DNA of 64,000 nt from Chondrus crispus. Its lineage: Eukaryota > Rhodophyta > Florideophyceae > Gigartinales > Gigartinaceae. Below, piece by piece: positions 52,806 through 63,187 of this stretch. The notes under the pieces were generated by a model. The model did no database searches. It was not told where the DNA came from and saw only the letters and a program-made list of their open reading frames with translations. Position numbers and translations under genes: made by a program. Position 1 is the stretch's first letter. Every line of letters starts with the position of its first letter. The DNA is taken from assembly GCF_000350225.1 (NCBI RefSeq), contig NW_005179127.1:85077-149076 (forward strand), given 5' to 3'.

Positions 52806-53962
52806 CACCTTCAGATGTCTGCGCGGATTGGACTGGGGTTGTGCCATTAGGATCGGAATGACCCATTGTGACTTGAGGCTAAGGGTTGGGGGTGCCGAGT
52901 AAAATGTGTGTGGGGGGGGGGGGGGGGAGTGGATCGGATCTGAACGTCATGAACGCATGGGTTTCGGAACGACGTCTGAAACTAGAGTTGGACGCCGCCA
53001 AAGCGTGATGCGGTTTAGCATGGATACGTCTTACACGTGGACACGTGCGTATGTTACGATACCAAGTGACAAGGAGGGAGGTATAGCACTATATAGAGAG
53101 AAGCACTACTAAAGTAGGCACTATTGGATGACCCCCCATTGTACTGTATCACTGATGACTTCTGGGACTCCAAAGATGTGCAACCTTCACATTCAGATTA
53201 ACCGTGGTACACAGATCAGTACCCTGAAGAAGTTCAGCCCTGGCACGGTCTCGACTGTTCTCGCTCCTGTCGATCCAGCCATGGCTGCAGCCAATATCAA
53301 AGCGTCTTTCAAGAGTAATTCTCAGATTTGAAGGGACATCCACTTCCAGTCCTTTAGTCTCATTATCCGCAGCCTGCAAGTAAACCCACGTGCGCTGTTC
53401 CCTGTTCTACCAGTGACCGACACTGTTTCCCTTGTAACGGCTTGTTTGTGTGTCGAGGTCCGGGGGTGTGCATCATTCGTTCGTCTTCCATCCCTCAATC
53501 ACATTTCCTGTGCACTCAATGTTGACAGAGTAAACATATTTCGCTGTTGGGAAATTTCCTTGGAAGCTTTGGGCGTCTATCTGGTTTGCTTCGACAAGGA
53601 CTTCGCGCATTTCGGGTTTTCAACGGAGACGGCGTGTGTTCTTCTTCACTTATGCGCTGTGGTCGGGAGATAATGTTCCTGCGGGAACACGAGTCGTCAT
53701 CCCCGGCGGCCATCATTTTTGACGCATTCTCAAGCAGGAAAACTGCAAACTTTAGCCTCTCACAATTACTCTTGTTGTGCTTCAAATGCGATAGGAGCAT
53801 AGAACGACAAGGCCTGTGATGTTCCCTATGCTGAAGCGATGCTAATCCCAGCTATATCCGCACCAAATAGCCCCGCTCCTCACATGCGATGAACATGGGA
53901 TTCGTAGTTAAGACGAAACATCGCAAATTCGTGTCGCTCATCGACAGGAACATTTTCAAGAC
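52806..53962. other. Spacer; poly-G run and MITE-like fragment, no confident gene
   Basis: A run of 16 G (52912-52927). At 53075-53137 the minus strand matches a repeat at 62168-62235 (CAATAGTGCCTNCTTTAGTA, then GTGCTAT). ORFs here are short and unrecognised. Confidence 0.5.
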
Positions 53963-55774
53963 CTATTCCAGAAGCATCTTCTGTAAGCTCGGGACGTCTT
54001 CCCCGGCTGCCACGTCATCTATCCACTTAGAGATGAGGTTGATGCAGAATTCATTATCGATGCAATTCACTGCCGTCTCGAAGTCTGCCTTTCTCAAATT
54101 CAAGTCAGACGAATAAATCGCAAACCAAGCTGGCTCGATATTCTTGATCTCATTCAAAAACTCTTTCCGCAGTTCAGTCTGTTCGTACTGAAGAAGATGT
54201 TGCACGTACACCTCGTTAATCTCGCTGTCCTCGGCCAGCCCGTTTTCGTCCATTGCGTATGTGCTTCTATTTGGCATCTCCATTCGTTCTCTTCCCCGAA
54301 GAAAGTATGGAATTTGACATACCCTCCATAACGGTAATGCAGACACGCATTCCCAGTCAATAATTGCAGTAAGATTCCCGTCCTCATCAACCATGATGTT
54401 CTGTTGAGAGAGGTCATCATGAAAGAGGGCTGTTTCTGATGTTCAGACTATTGTCGAACCTGACGAAAAACCTAAACGCAGTCGAAAGGGGGAATACTGT
54501 TCTGCTGTGCTTTGATTCACTGCCAATGTTTGGACTGATAGAGTTTACCGTTCACCTCCTTGTTCCTACCGCACTCAGGCCTACTTGGTGACTGAGTACA
54601 GAGGAATTCTCGGGGGGGGATCTACCGCTAAGTGTTTTTTGTAGAGTTACCTAAAAGCCTTATATATCCGATATCCATGCAATTTGGTTTTCCGTTCCAG
54701 AGCCTCGTAGCACTGTCCAGTTGCCCGAAATGCCTTCCAGCTATCCGTTTGCTTCTTATGCTACCCGTCTGCAGCTGGATCGAGTGGCATGGCGTTGTTC
54801 TCCCTCTGCCGTTACACTTGGGATCCACATATGATTCATTGCTGTCGGTACTGTAGTCCAACAATGTATGTATCTCCCTGAATCAATAAAAACCTCGTAA
54901 GTTATCTATTATGTCGCCCCTTGTGGTTGCTCCCAACAAAGTACAGACATGGTGCGTCAAACGACAGTTTCTTCCACTTCATGGTTTAGGTTGAATTTAA
55001 AAATTGAAGGGAGAAGCGAGGCAAGTCTTCGCTCCAGTATAGCGACCTGCTCCGCCATATCAATATCATCTTCATCTCTCGACGTTTCAATAATGTCCTT
55101 GCTTTCGTGACGGTGCACAAGCAACCGGGCGTGTAGCCAACTTCGGCTTGAACGAAATGGACCTCGGGGGAAGTCTTGGGTTGAGCGATCATCCCAAAAG
55201 AATTCATTCGACACAATTCGGCCGACTCGAAACTTTGTCTGGTCAACAGCGTCATCTCAGGACGTGGCGGAGTGATAAAGGTTCCCTATGCCTTGGATTC
55301 GGGCACGGAATAGCTGGACAAAATGAAGTGCAATACGCTTTACCAAAGCCCGCTTGCTTTCTAGCGGTAGTGATTCCAGTGTTGCCTTAGCGGTTTTCCA
55401 GGCATGTGCTCTAGGACCATCCATTCGAAACGAAGAGCATTGTCGTTTGAAGCGTCAAATGCAATGACAGTGGGGACGCGGGCATCTGTGTTTTGCTGGA
55501 TAAAGTCGAGGGTTGCTGCCTCGCTTTGTGTCTTACGACGGGGATCAACTGGAAGTGTGACTCGCATAATGTACTCGGCATCATCATGTTGTACTTTGTA
55601 CACCTTATTGAATCCCCCTTGAGCCAAAAATGTGACGATGCAAGCTTGGGATTGACCAAGTACGTCTTTTACGATATCCTTGATCGCATCAATTGAAGGT
55701 TCTTGAGTCCATCTGGGCTCGGCGCCAAATATGGTCTTTCCCCACTCAAGTCCATACTGCGCGTGTGGTGGCAT
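53963..55774 (-). pseudogene. APH-family (aminoglycoside-phosphotransferase-like) kinase, split by a solo LTR
   Basis: N-terminal lobe: CIVTFLAQGGFNKVYKVQ (nucleotide loop), EYIMRVTLPVD (lysine position reads Arg) and WMVLEHMPGKPL. Then come a frameshift near 55375, ESKRALVKRIALHFVQLFRA, a TGA near 55250 and VGRIVSNEFFWDDRSTQDFP. After the LTR come HDDLSQQNIMVDEDGNLTAI and IDWECVSALPLW, the catalytic HxD...N and the metal-binding IDWE. This subfamily is common in fungi and algae and phosphorylates small molecules of unknown identity. Antibiotic resistance is not implied. Frameshift, stop and insertion make it a pseudogene. Confidence 0.8.
54437..54966 (+). mobile_element. Solo LTR (530 bp) inside the kinase gene
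   Basis: Ends TGATGTTCAGAC and GTCAAACGACA. GTTTC flanks both sides (54432-54436, 54967-54971). Removal rejoins HEVEET-ALFHDD in frame. It contains a TATA-like CTTATATATCC (about 54658) and a polyadenylation-type AATAAA (about 54883), giving the plus orientation. Confidence 0.85.
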
Positions 55775-55779
55775 GAGAT

Positions 55780-56511
55780 CGGGAGATCAGGGCGGTGAGG
55801 CCTGCAGAGGGCCAAATTGCCACTGAAGAGCGGACTTAACCGAATTGACCTGGTAGTGCTACAGTAGTAAGGAACGGCCTGGTTGCTGCGACGGGGAGGT
55901 GGGCGAATGCACAACAGCGAGGGGTACAGTACCAAGGTACCGTTGGTACTACATACTGTAGCCAATCTGAGGCTGCAGTGGACAGGGCTGTCCAGCGCAT
56001 GAAACAGATGTGCGAGTCGACAATTCTCTGTTCAGCTAGACGTATTGTATTCCCGGTGGTCGCCAGCTCACTATCAGCGCTTGTTGAAAGGTGTGGGAGG
56101 GTGGGCTGGGGAGTTCGTGTCTTGTGTCTATCCGACCGTTGTCCTCATATGAAGTCACGTTTCGACATCCTTTCTTGCCTTGCGCTTCCTCGACAAGAAG
56201 GAGAAAGATCCCCTCGCCACCCTACTCGATTTTTGACATGTGGAAGGAAAGAGATTAGTGAGAACTTCATGTTCTTGAAGTTCGTCTTTAGAAATATCTG
56301 GAAAAGAAGCTTTCTCAAACCAGCTTAAAATCGCATGTCATAAAACTTGGAAACGAAAAACGCCACTTTCAAAAAGGTGACTGGGAACACAATCTGCACC
56401 ACATTCCTGGGTGAGAAGTAATAAGAGATAAGACAACAGAAAGCTGCAGTGAAACTGTACAGAAAATCAAGACACCACCCTTGTACCCAAACCAATACTG
56501 TACAGAAATCA
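55780..56511. other. Intergenic, no gene seen
   Basis: Short ORFs only. No domain, repeat match or clear promoter is visible before the palindrome at 56512. Confidence 0.5.
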
Positions 56512-56582
56512 ATGTAATATTTCAATAGTGCACTGACATGTGCATCAGATGCACATGCCAGTGCACTATTGAAATATTACAT
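56512..56582. repeat. 71-bp near-perfect palindrome
   Basis: Two 35-bp arms (ATGTAATATTTCAATAGTGC ... and its complement) with a single-base centre and one mismatch. Not part of a recognisable transposon. It can extrude as a hairpin. Confidence 0.95.
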
Positions 56583-57064
56583 GCACTGCATCTGCCGGAT
56601 GTAGCACTATTCGGGAGATGTCGACCGCACTTCTAATGCAATCTCACAGGGCCAATTGCCCACTGTGACCTGACCTTACCGTAATTGGCGGGCCCATAGT
56701 GTGAGTTGGGTTGACCACACGCCGGTCCTGCTCAGAGATGGCACGGACGGTCCTTGGACGGTCTTGTGCGAGTCATTGCGGCATAACACCCACCCAGCTC
56801 ACGGCCCTGATCACACGACATCCAACGCGAGCCAAAGTCGGGGCGTTCCTTCGAAGCCTGACCAAAGCACCCCCACACGTCATGCCACATCGCCGTCATC
56901 GTGGTATTGTTCGAAGCTTACAACGTATCGCGGTCACATCACGCCCTCCGAACAAACGCTTGCTAGTCCGAAGGTAGCCCCACCACTAGCCTTGAATATA
57001 GTGTGCCTGAGAGTTGAGAACACTCCGTTCCCTCGACACCGGCTTTAGGAGCCACGTTCTAGTA

Positions 57065-58042
57065 TCAGGGGATTCCGTTCAGCGCGGAGGACGAAGCTTC
57101 ATGCTCCCTATCTGGCCATTCGATTCGAAAAAGCCTTCGAGAATCACGCAGCCAGAGGAAAGTACCTTGAGCACAGGTGCACAACCCCTTCACAACAACC
57201 TTTCTCTGCGAAAGACTTAGTACTCGTTTACTGCTCTCCCCCGTCGCAAGATGCACATAGTAAATAACACCATCACCACGAGTTACGACGGCTCGCTCAC
57301 CATTCCCGTCCGTCGCAAACGCAAAAAATGTCCCCGAAAACGTGCAAAACTCCCTCCCCCTCCACTGCGCACTCGTCAACTTCCAAACACAACTCGCCTT
57401 GTTCTTACAAAACGTGTATCTTATAAGCAACCCGCTCCACCATGCGACGATAATGTCTCCATCCCTCGTGAACCGTATTTGCGTGAGACGGTCACATAAG
57501 TCGATGCGATCTGGCACACCAATCACAACAGAAGCATCCGCATCCAAGCTACCCCACAAAGCGATCTGGCCTGCCATGGAACCTACAGCGACGGCGCCTC
57601 TCTCAGAGACATCGACGGCGACGCAAGGGTGGCTGTCGGATCCGAGTAGGAGTTGTAGGGCAGTTGCCTTTCGACTGGCAAGGCGGGACACGAAAACGCC
57701 GTCGAATCCAGCGACGGCGGCCATGGCTGTGCCATCTAACAGTCGAGTGACGGATAGATCTGTGGGTTCGACGTGAAGTCGGGTCGGGCAGGACACGGTG
57801 ATTTTTGCAGAGGCGTCTGTGAATATTAGGAATTGGTTGAGAATGGTGGCGAAGAGGTCCTGGGTGCCGGCGGCGTGGGCTTTGACGGGGAGATGGGACG
57901 CGGGGAAGGCGAAGGCGGAGTCTGGTGTGGAGAGATGATAGGAAGTGGCGGCCAGTTGGGAGACGTTGGAAGAAGTTGGAGTGGAAGCAAGGGCGTTGCG
58001 CATGCCGACGGCGGGAGCGGGAGGGTCTGGTAGGCCCATCAC
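57065..58042 (-). CDS. WD40-like beta-propeller protein, 325 residues
   Basis: Intact ORF from ATG 58042. The first 60 residues are Ala/Ser/Pro-rich. The rest has repeated beta blades: MAAVAGFDGVFVSRL, CVAVDVSERGAVAVGSMAGQ, IALWGSLDADA, LTQIRFTRDGDIIVAWWSGL, FFAFATDGNGERAVVTRGDG. The GH/WD dipeptides are degenerate (ALWG, VAWW), so it is a divergent propeller of three to five blades. Such proteins are scaffolds. The partner is unknown. No intron is required and codon use fits a host gene. Confidence 0.55.
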   Translation of the reverse strand: MMGLPDPPAPAVGMRNALASTPTSSNVSQLAATSYHLSTPDSAFAFPASHLPVKAHAAGTQDLFATILNQFLIFTDASAKITVSCPTRLHVEPTDLSVTRLLDGTAMAAVAGFDGVFVSRLASRKATALQLLLGSDSHPCVAVDVSERGAVAVGSMAGQIALWGSLDADASVVIGVPDRIDLCDRLTQIRFTRDGDIIVAWWSGLLIRYTFCKNKASCVWKLTSAQWRGREFCTFSGTFFAFATDGNGERAVVTRGDGVIYYVHLATGESSKRVLSLSQRKVVVKGLCTCAQGTFLWLRDSRRLFRIEWPDREHEASSSALNGIP

Positions 58043-58454
58043 AAAAGGTCAGAAGGTCGGTCGTGGGTAACGGCTGAGAGCAGCTGGTCTACATGACCGG
58101 GATGGAGGCAGTTGGAATGCGAGAGAAATGTGGGCTGGTGCGAGTGGTATGTTTTACATTGGCGATGGTGGCACGCCAGGAAATGATTTTGAATCAAAAC
58201 TCCGGATGAGCACTGCTGTATGACGCACAACTAGAATGAGAAAAGCGTGCCCTTGGCTGCTCTATGGTAGATGCAACTACTAATTGTTCGACTAAGTGGA
58301 CGAAGCTGCCGGGAATAGACACGGAGAGTTGCCGCAGCGCTCAACGCTTCAGGACTCGACAACGGATGCGTTTCCCCCCTGGAAGACCGCGTCCCGTGAC
58401 GAATGCACACCTCCATCTCTACCGGGGGAAAATAAAAACGGACAGATGAGAAGA

Positions 58455-58646
58455 CTATCGCCGCCCTGCGTGGATGGCGGCCATTTGCTGCTTGTGTGAG
58501 ATCTTCTTTTTGGAATGCTTGACGGTCCTCTCCGCGGCGGCGGCAAGGCGGTTGAGAACGGGCAAGGTTTGCGGGCGAGCGGAGGTAAATGAGGGGAAAG
58601 GGGTGTTGGCGGCAAAGCCGGCAAGGCTGATATGTGGGGTAGACAT
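58455..58646 (-). CDS. Small basic protein, 63 residues
   Basis: From the ATG at 58646: MSTPHISLAGFAANTPFPSF, a short middle, then a strongly basic end TVKHSKKKISHKQQMAAIHA-GRR. A TATA-like TATTTATATG lies on the minus strand near 58742, about 95 bp upstream. The layout (hydroxylated N-terminus, basic C-terminus) fits a small organellar ribosomal or nucleic-acid-binding protein, but I cannot assign it. Overlapping longer minus-strand ORFs in other frames are low-complexity Pro/Ser artefacts. Confidence 0.45.
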   Translation of the reverse strand: MSTPHISLAGFAANTPFPSFTSARPQTLPVLNRLAAAAERTVKHSKKKISHKQQMAAIHAGRR

Positions 58647-59099
58647 GCTGAGAAAGAGAGATGGGGAGTTGGGGTTGGAGGAGGAAGCGGGAGGAAGAAA
58701 GCGGGAGGAGGAAGGCCGGGGACGACGATGGGCAGGACATATAAATACAGAGCGGGCATCGGGTGGCGGGTGAAAGGTCAATCAGGATAGAATGCGTAAC
58801 CAATGGACTGAGAGTTGGAGACACGCCACCCGGAGATGGGAGCTGGATGCGAGCGTTGTCACCACAAGAGCAAATGTGGTACGGTAAATGTTGTCTGGGA
58901 AGGCGGATGGATGGTTGGGTGCGCGACATCCCGCCATTCCAAAGCACTGCGACAAATGCACCATATCTTGGTCCAACCATCGCTGCCCGCAACCATCGCT
59001 GCCCGCACTTGCGAGCACATCAGTCTTCGCCTGAAGACCCATAAACGTACCCTTGCAGCAGACTCTACAATATCTTAAGGCTTAATGCTGCAATCAGTA

Positions 59100-59776
59100 G
59101 GGGGACAAGGTCAAAATCTTTCGGTGTCAGGGGGGGACACAAATGGTCCCTGCTCCCTTGTGGTTGGTTGTCTATATTACGTTTCCTAAAAAATGGTCAT
59201 GCTCATTAAAGAAATAAACAATCGACTTAAAATTAATCTTGTTCTCCAACTTCCTGTAATGCTCCTTGCAATTCTAAAAGATTTAAACCCCATTCAAATA
59301 AGCAAGAATTGCGTTAACACATGCACATGCAAAGCCGTGGAAATGTGCTTACAGCTACAAGTAGCACACGTTGGAGAAAGGAACGATGCAGAACGACGTT
59401 AAATTAATGTCGTGATCGCGTGATTGCGTGATTGCATGATTGCCAATCACGATGAATGGAATGGCCCTCACAGCCTCAAGCCACTTACTTCGTCACTACC
59501 CGCGATTTCGGGTTGTTTTTTCATTTTTGCTTTTTGCTTGTTTATTCATGCAGAAACTGAGAAACTTCATGATTCTTCATGAAGAAACGACTTTAGACAA
59601 TGGGAGACACTGCATGGAGATGGGCTACAGGGACCCTAGGAAGGCATGGGGGATCTCGATTTCGATGGTTGATCGCGATTATCGGTGGGTCGCCTGAAGA
59701 AGGCCGAAGTGGTGATTTTTTCATTTTGCAGCATTATCTGGCAGTTTTTGCGCGCAATTGCGCGCAAAAACATGAT
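59100..59776. other. Intergenic; perfect 26-bp palindrome at its right side
   Basis: Short ORFs only. GTGATTGC-type micro-repeats occur at 59415-59445. The perfect palindrome at 59745-59770 lies just past the 3' end of the next gene. Confidence 0.5.
59745..59770. repeat. Perfect 26-bp palindrome
   Basis: TTTTTGCGCGCAA followed by its exact complement, with no spacer. It lies about 10 bp downstream of the stop of the minus-strand membrane-protein gene, so in the transcript it would form a hairpin at the 3' end. Confidence 0.95.
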
Positions 59777-61465
59777 TCAATGAAATCGCGGGTCACTACC
59801 CATGCCCTCGCTACTACCCATGCCCTCGCTACTACCCCCCTTGCCCTCGCTACTACCCCCCTTGCCCGCAGCCATATCTTCCACAAATGCCACTCTCCGA
59901 ACCCCGCTCCCATCGTCCAGTGCCGTGCAAGTCAGCCCCGCTGCGTCCCGGATGTCCAACCTCTCCATCATCTTTGCTGCCAAGCTACTATAGGTCACGG
60001 GCACCCCTTCCGTCCTCGTCCGCCTCTTCATCAAAGATAATGCTGCCGCTCCGGCTCCCGTCAGGGCGACCAGCACGCAAAGCACCACCAAAGCCCAAGA
60101 ACTCACCTCAGCCCGCTCAGGCCCACGAACAGGTTCTTGACTCTCCACCCTCAAAACGTCCCTTCTCTCCAGTTGTGTGATACCATACAGCGTCGCCCCG
60201 CTAAACGTTCGTATCGCCGGCGAGAGCGCTAGCGACATCGTCGCGTACGTCAACCTTCCCCTTGTTCCATACGAAACGGCAAAGGTCTTGATCGCCGCCA
60301 GGTGGTCTCCGTCCATGGCCTCGCCTCGGTCATCATCGAGATCCGGAAGGAATTTTGCCCGGAAAACCCCATCCCAGCCAAAGACTCGAAGACGGTCGCC
60401 AGCCTCCATCTCGCGCAGCTTTCCGTCATACGTAGAAAGTACCATGAATCCCGGTACGATGAAGCGGTAGTCCTGACCGTCAGTGAGGTAGCAATACACA
60501 TGCGGGCTATCTTTAGGATCTAACAGGTCAGCGTTACGGTCCACGGTGCACACCCCGGAAACGGATTTAACAAAGTCCCCCTGGTTATAATAGCCCTGAG
60601 ACAAATCTAGTTCGCCAGAGACTTGCATATCCACATCTTCGTCGCGAAAACCGAGATTAACATCGAGAATTTCATTGACGGTGAGGTTGGCGAATGCAAA
60701 ACTGAACGGTTCCTCAACGTCGTCCAAACCCGAATAGGACACGTCAAAAAGGACTGCCGGAAGTTTGGGCTTGAACTCGCCGTCATCAGCACATGTGGGC
60801 TTGGCACTGAAAAACAAGGCCGAGTCGTTGCGGACGAACTCGTCTGTTATGAAGCCTGCGGATGCATAAATGCGAAGGCGGTGTTTCTCTTGCCTTTGAA
60901 CGCAGGCGGTCTGCAAGCGCGCAAGCCTGTCGATCCATCGGCGGGGCGAGACGCCTTGCATTGAACGGGAGGCGGTCAGAGTGGGTGGGGGCATCTCCTG
61001 GGAGGTAGTTATTTCGAGGGGGGGAAGGTTCTTGAGCTCCTGAGTGCTGGAAAAGCCAAACTCTACAGAAATAAGGAAGGCGTTGAGGAGGATGACGATA
61101 ACCCATGGGAAAAAAAAGTGGAAGAGTTTGCGCTCGCGAAGGCGATAGGGGACGTGGAAGAATGTGATTAGTCCGTCAGCGATTTGGACGTTTTCGCCGC
61201 GTCGGAGACGGTTTTTGGCGATGAGGGAGGATAAGCCTTCGATACAGTAGTGGAGAAGCTTGATGATGAGATACTCGATGACGAGAAAGCGGAGGACGTT
61301 GGCGACGGGGGTGCTGAAGGGAAGTTGGACCATGGTTGGGGATGGTGTGGGAGATGATACGAAAGAAGGGGGGTGGGTGGACATTGCGAAGAGGCAATGG
61401 TGGAGGGGAATGTTACTGAGGGTTTGAGCGGACGCGGAAGAGGAGTACGAGGTGTTGATAGGCAA
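59777..61465 (-). CDS. Predicted membrane protein, 562 residues, with large luminal/extracellular domain
   Basis: Intact ORF. Residues about 52-75 form a hydrophobic helix (VANVLRFLVIEYLIIKLLHY), and 114-136 a clear membrane span (FFFPWVIVILLNAFLISVEF). A domain of about 320 residues follows, rich in beta strands and aromatic residues (DEFVRNDSALFFSAKP, VFGWDGVFRAKFLPDLDDDR). A second span lies at about 456-479 (ALVVLCVLVALTGAGAAALS). The cytosolic tail ends in repeats of GGSSEGMG. Two spans around a loop suggest a hairpin topology with both tails on one side. I recognise no family; a lineage-specific protein is likely. The start could also be at Met28 or Met45. Tandem 18-bp repeats in the DNA (59807-59873) encode the tail repeats. 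Confidence 0.6.
   Translation of the reverse strand: MPINTSYSSSASAQTLSNIPLHHCLFAMSTHPPSFVSSPTPSPTMVQLPFSTPVANVLRFLVIEYLIIKLLHYCIEGLSSLIAKNRLRRGENVQIADGLITFFHVPYRLRERKLFHFFFPWVIVILLNAFLISVEFGFSSTQELKNLPPLEITTSQEMPPPTLTASRSMQGVSPRRWIDRLARLQTACVQRQEKHRLRIYASAGFITDEFVRNDSALFFSAKPTCADDGEFKPKLPAVLFDVSYSGLDDVEEPFSFAFANLTVNEILDVNLGFRDEDVDMQVSGELDLSQGYYNQGDFVKSVSGVCTVDRNADLLDPKDSPHVYCYLTDGQDYRFIVPGFMVLSTYDGKLREMEAGDRLRVFGWDGVFRAKFLPDLDDDRGEAMDGDHLAAIKTFAVSYGTRGRLTYATMSLALSPAIRTFSGATLYGITQLERRDVLRVESQEPVRGPERAEVSSWALVVLCVLVALTGAGAAALSLMKRRTRTEGVPVTYSSLAAKMMERLDIRDAAGLTCTALDDGSGVRRVAFVEDMAAGKGGSSEGKGGSSEGMGSSEGMGSDPRFH
59807..59873. repeat. 18-21-bp coding tandem repeat
   Basis: CATGCCCTCGCTACTACC repeats about four times with small insertions, giving the SSEGMG/SSEGKGG repeats of the membrane protein. 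Confidence 0.85.
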
Positions 61466-61573
61466 GTATCGCAGCGCTACTCATGATGTGGGCAGGGAAG
61501 ATAGAATCGAAATTCGGCGGCTCGTTTTGATAAATGTGTCCGTAAATTGACGAGGCTGGAGAAGCAGATGCTC

Positions 61574-61640
61574 GACAGCAGTCGGCTCGACAGCAGTCGG
61601 TTGACAGCAGTCGGTTGACAGCAGTCGGTTGACAGCAGTC
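61574..61640. repeat. 14-bp tandem minisatellite
   Basis: About 4.7 copies of GACAGCAGTCGGTT (first unit 15 bp). It lies upstream of the membrane-protein gene. There are no spacers, so it is not a CRISPR array. Confidence 0.9.
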
Positions 61641-62167
61641 TGTCGCACAACAAGTGCTGTGGACTGTGGCACACGGAAAGAGGGAAAGGAGAGGTGTGTG
61701 CAATAAGTCTGATAGGTGGGTTGGCACATGGATACTATAGTATGATGGCAAAGACGTTGCTTACTGTAGCAAGTTGGTCAGACGGAGGCCCTTGCCATTT
61801 ACAATAGGATATAAGGCTGGTACCTTCGAGGGTACATCACTGCCAGAACACCGCCCTGTCTTTAAATATAGTTAATCCACTTCGATAGCGATGGATGAAA
61901 AGAGACGTTGCTTCCGGCCGCAGGAGCGAACACTGGATACGACGGTATGTCCAGTATCATACTGGACATACCGTATCCAGTGCTCGCCACCATGATGGTA
62001 CAGTACGAGCGAGTACTGTGCCAACAATCAGGAGGGGGATCTTTCCCCGCTACGCCTTCCCATTGGCTCAATATCAAGCTCAAGCCCGCCCCTCATCCTC
62101 CTGCCTGCCTCATCTGCTGTAACCGGTTAAAGTTTACACCGGCTACAGTGCGCGAAATTGAAATACA
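61641..62167. other. Intergenic with foldback, no gene
   Basis: Contains the imperfect palindrome at 61932-61981. ORFs are shadows of it. Confidence 0.5.
61932..61981. repeat. 50-bp foldback palindrome
   Basis: ACTGGATACGACGGTATGTC... pairs with ...GACATACCGTATCCAGT. The left arm has a 3-base insertion (ACG/GAC). Weaker pairing extends outward (GCGAACACTGG / CCAGTGCTCGC). Confidence 0.9.
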
Positions 62168-62520
62168 GGGGGGTATCTCAATAGTGCCTTCTTTAGTAGT
62201 GCCTCCCTCAATTTAGTGCTATGGCTCCCCCTCTGGCACAAGTTATCATAAGCCCACATGTGTATCATCTGGCATGGTTCAGTGTTACGATATGGAGGTG
62301 CAACGGCTGGAAAATATGGCGACGAGTACTCCGTACTCAAAGAATTGAAGTTCTACGTTTTTAGTTGTGTTTTACGGGCTTTTTGTGCTTGCTTGTGCTT
62401 TGTTCCCAACTATATGTATCTCAGCTTCCTTTATATAGTGGTATCCCTCCCATAGTGCCATAGCTAGAGGTATGTCACGGTATAGCACTATATCCTAGGA
62501 GGCACTGTATGTCGATACTC
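62168..62520. mobile_element. MITE-like element
   Basis: The left part reads CAATAGTGCCTTCTTTAGTA, GTGCCTCCCTC, TAGTGCTATGGC. The right part reads GGTATAGCACTATATCC, AGGAGGCACTGTA, an approximate inverse. The same left-end sequence occurs inverted at 53075-53137. It has no coding capacity. Confidence 0.5.
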
Positions 62521-62600
62521 TCCATGTTTAATTGACCTGGCGAATGCCCAAGTCTTTGCCCTGAGATTAACTTGGCAATAAGATGGTGATTATTTTAAGG

Positions 62601-62930
62601 GTGAAATCCATTGGGGTGTGCGGAAGACTTCGAAAAAGTCTAATAAAAGCTCCTTAGTTCGAAGATGAGCCCGGTATTGTCCATTTGGGCCATTGTGATC
62701 TGGTCAGGACCACATCAGAACCACTTACAGCAATTTGGGCCGGACCGGCCTGACCCACCTGGACCACCCGGGCCCGACGCGAGCACCAGGATTTGGCGCC
62801 GGCGGGTGTGCACTTGCCTTCTGACGGACCGCAAGGACAGACTGTCCGCATTACAGTCTGTCACACGCGGTACTTAGACCCACGAGACGGCGACGACGAG
62901 TAAAGACAGAACCATGAGGATTACGATTCA
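62601..62930 (+). mobile_element. Probable 5' LTR of a Ty1/copia element (left end uncertain)
   Basis: The right end (GGATTACGATTCA, 62930) is set by the primer-binding site that follows. A left end TGAAATCC at 62601 is the best inverted partner but is not certain. Confidence 0.4.
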
Positions 62931-62932
62931 TC

Positions 62933-62944
62933 AGGTTATGGCCC
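62933..62944 (+). promoter_or_regulatory. Primer-binding site, half-tRNA(iMet) type
   Basis: AGGTTATGGCCC closely matches GGGTTATGAGCCC, the complement of the initiator tRNA anticodon arm. Ty1/copia elements such as Drosophila copia prime from a half-tRNA(iMet) at such a site. Confidence 0.6.
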
Positions 62945-63187
62945 GCTTCGCTTCACTGCTCAACACACCGAACATCGAATAACAAACTGGATCGCGCTTA
63001 CCCCAAGCACCCAGGACCGGCACGCACCCGCCGCAGCCAACCCCCAGTGCAACACCAAGCCGGAACGGAAACGCCCAACACAAGGCAGCCCCGTCCCGAA
63101 TCCTCATCAATCCCACCCACACTGCCTCCCGCAGACCTCCTCTACATCCCACCGCAACACCCACGCGCCCACTCCAATCCCACAATC

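Larger units (their letters stand above)
62521..63187. other. LTR and untranslated leader of the copia element
   Basis: Between the MITE-like repeat and the gag ATG lie the probable LTR, the primer-binding site and a CA/CCC-rich leader with no long ORF. Confidence 0.5.

Noticed and set aside
54986-55255. Separate small gene
   Set aside because: It is a shifted reading of the central part of the kinase pseudogene.
58231-58992. 253-residue minus-strand ORF
   Set aside because: Pro/Ser/Leu-rich; a TATA-like box and a basic C-terminus favour the shorter ORF ending at 58455.
61574-61640. Regular short repeats as a CRISPR array
   Set aside because: Units are 14 bp and contiguous with no spacers, in a eukaryotic context.
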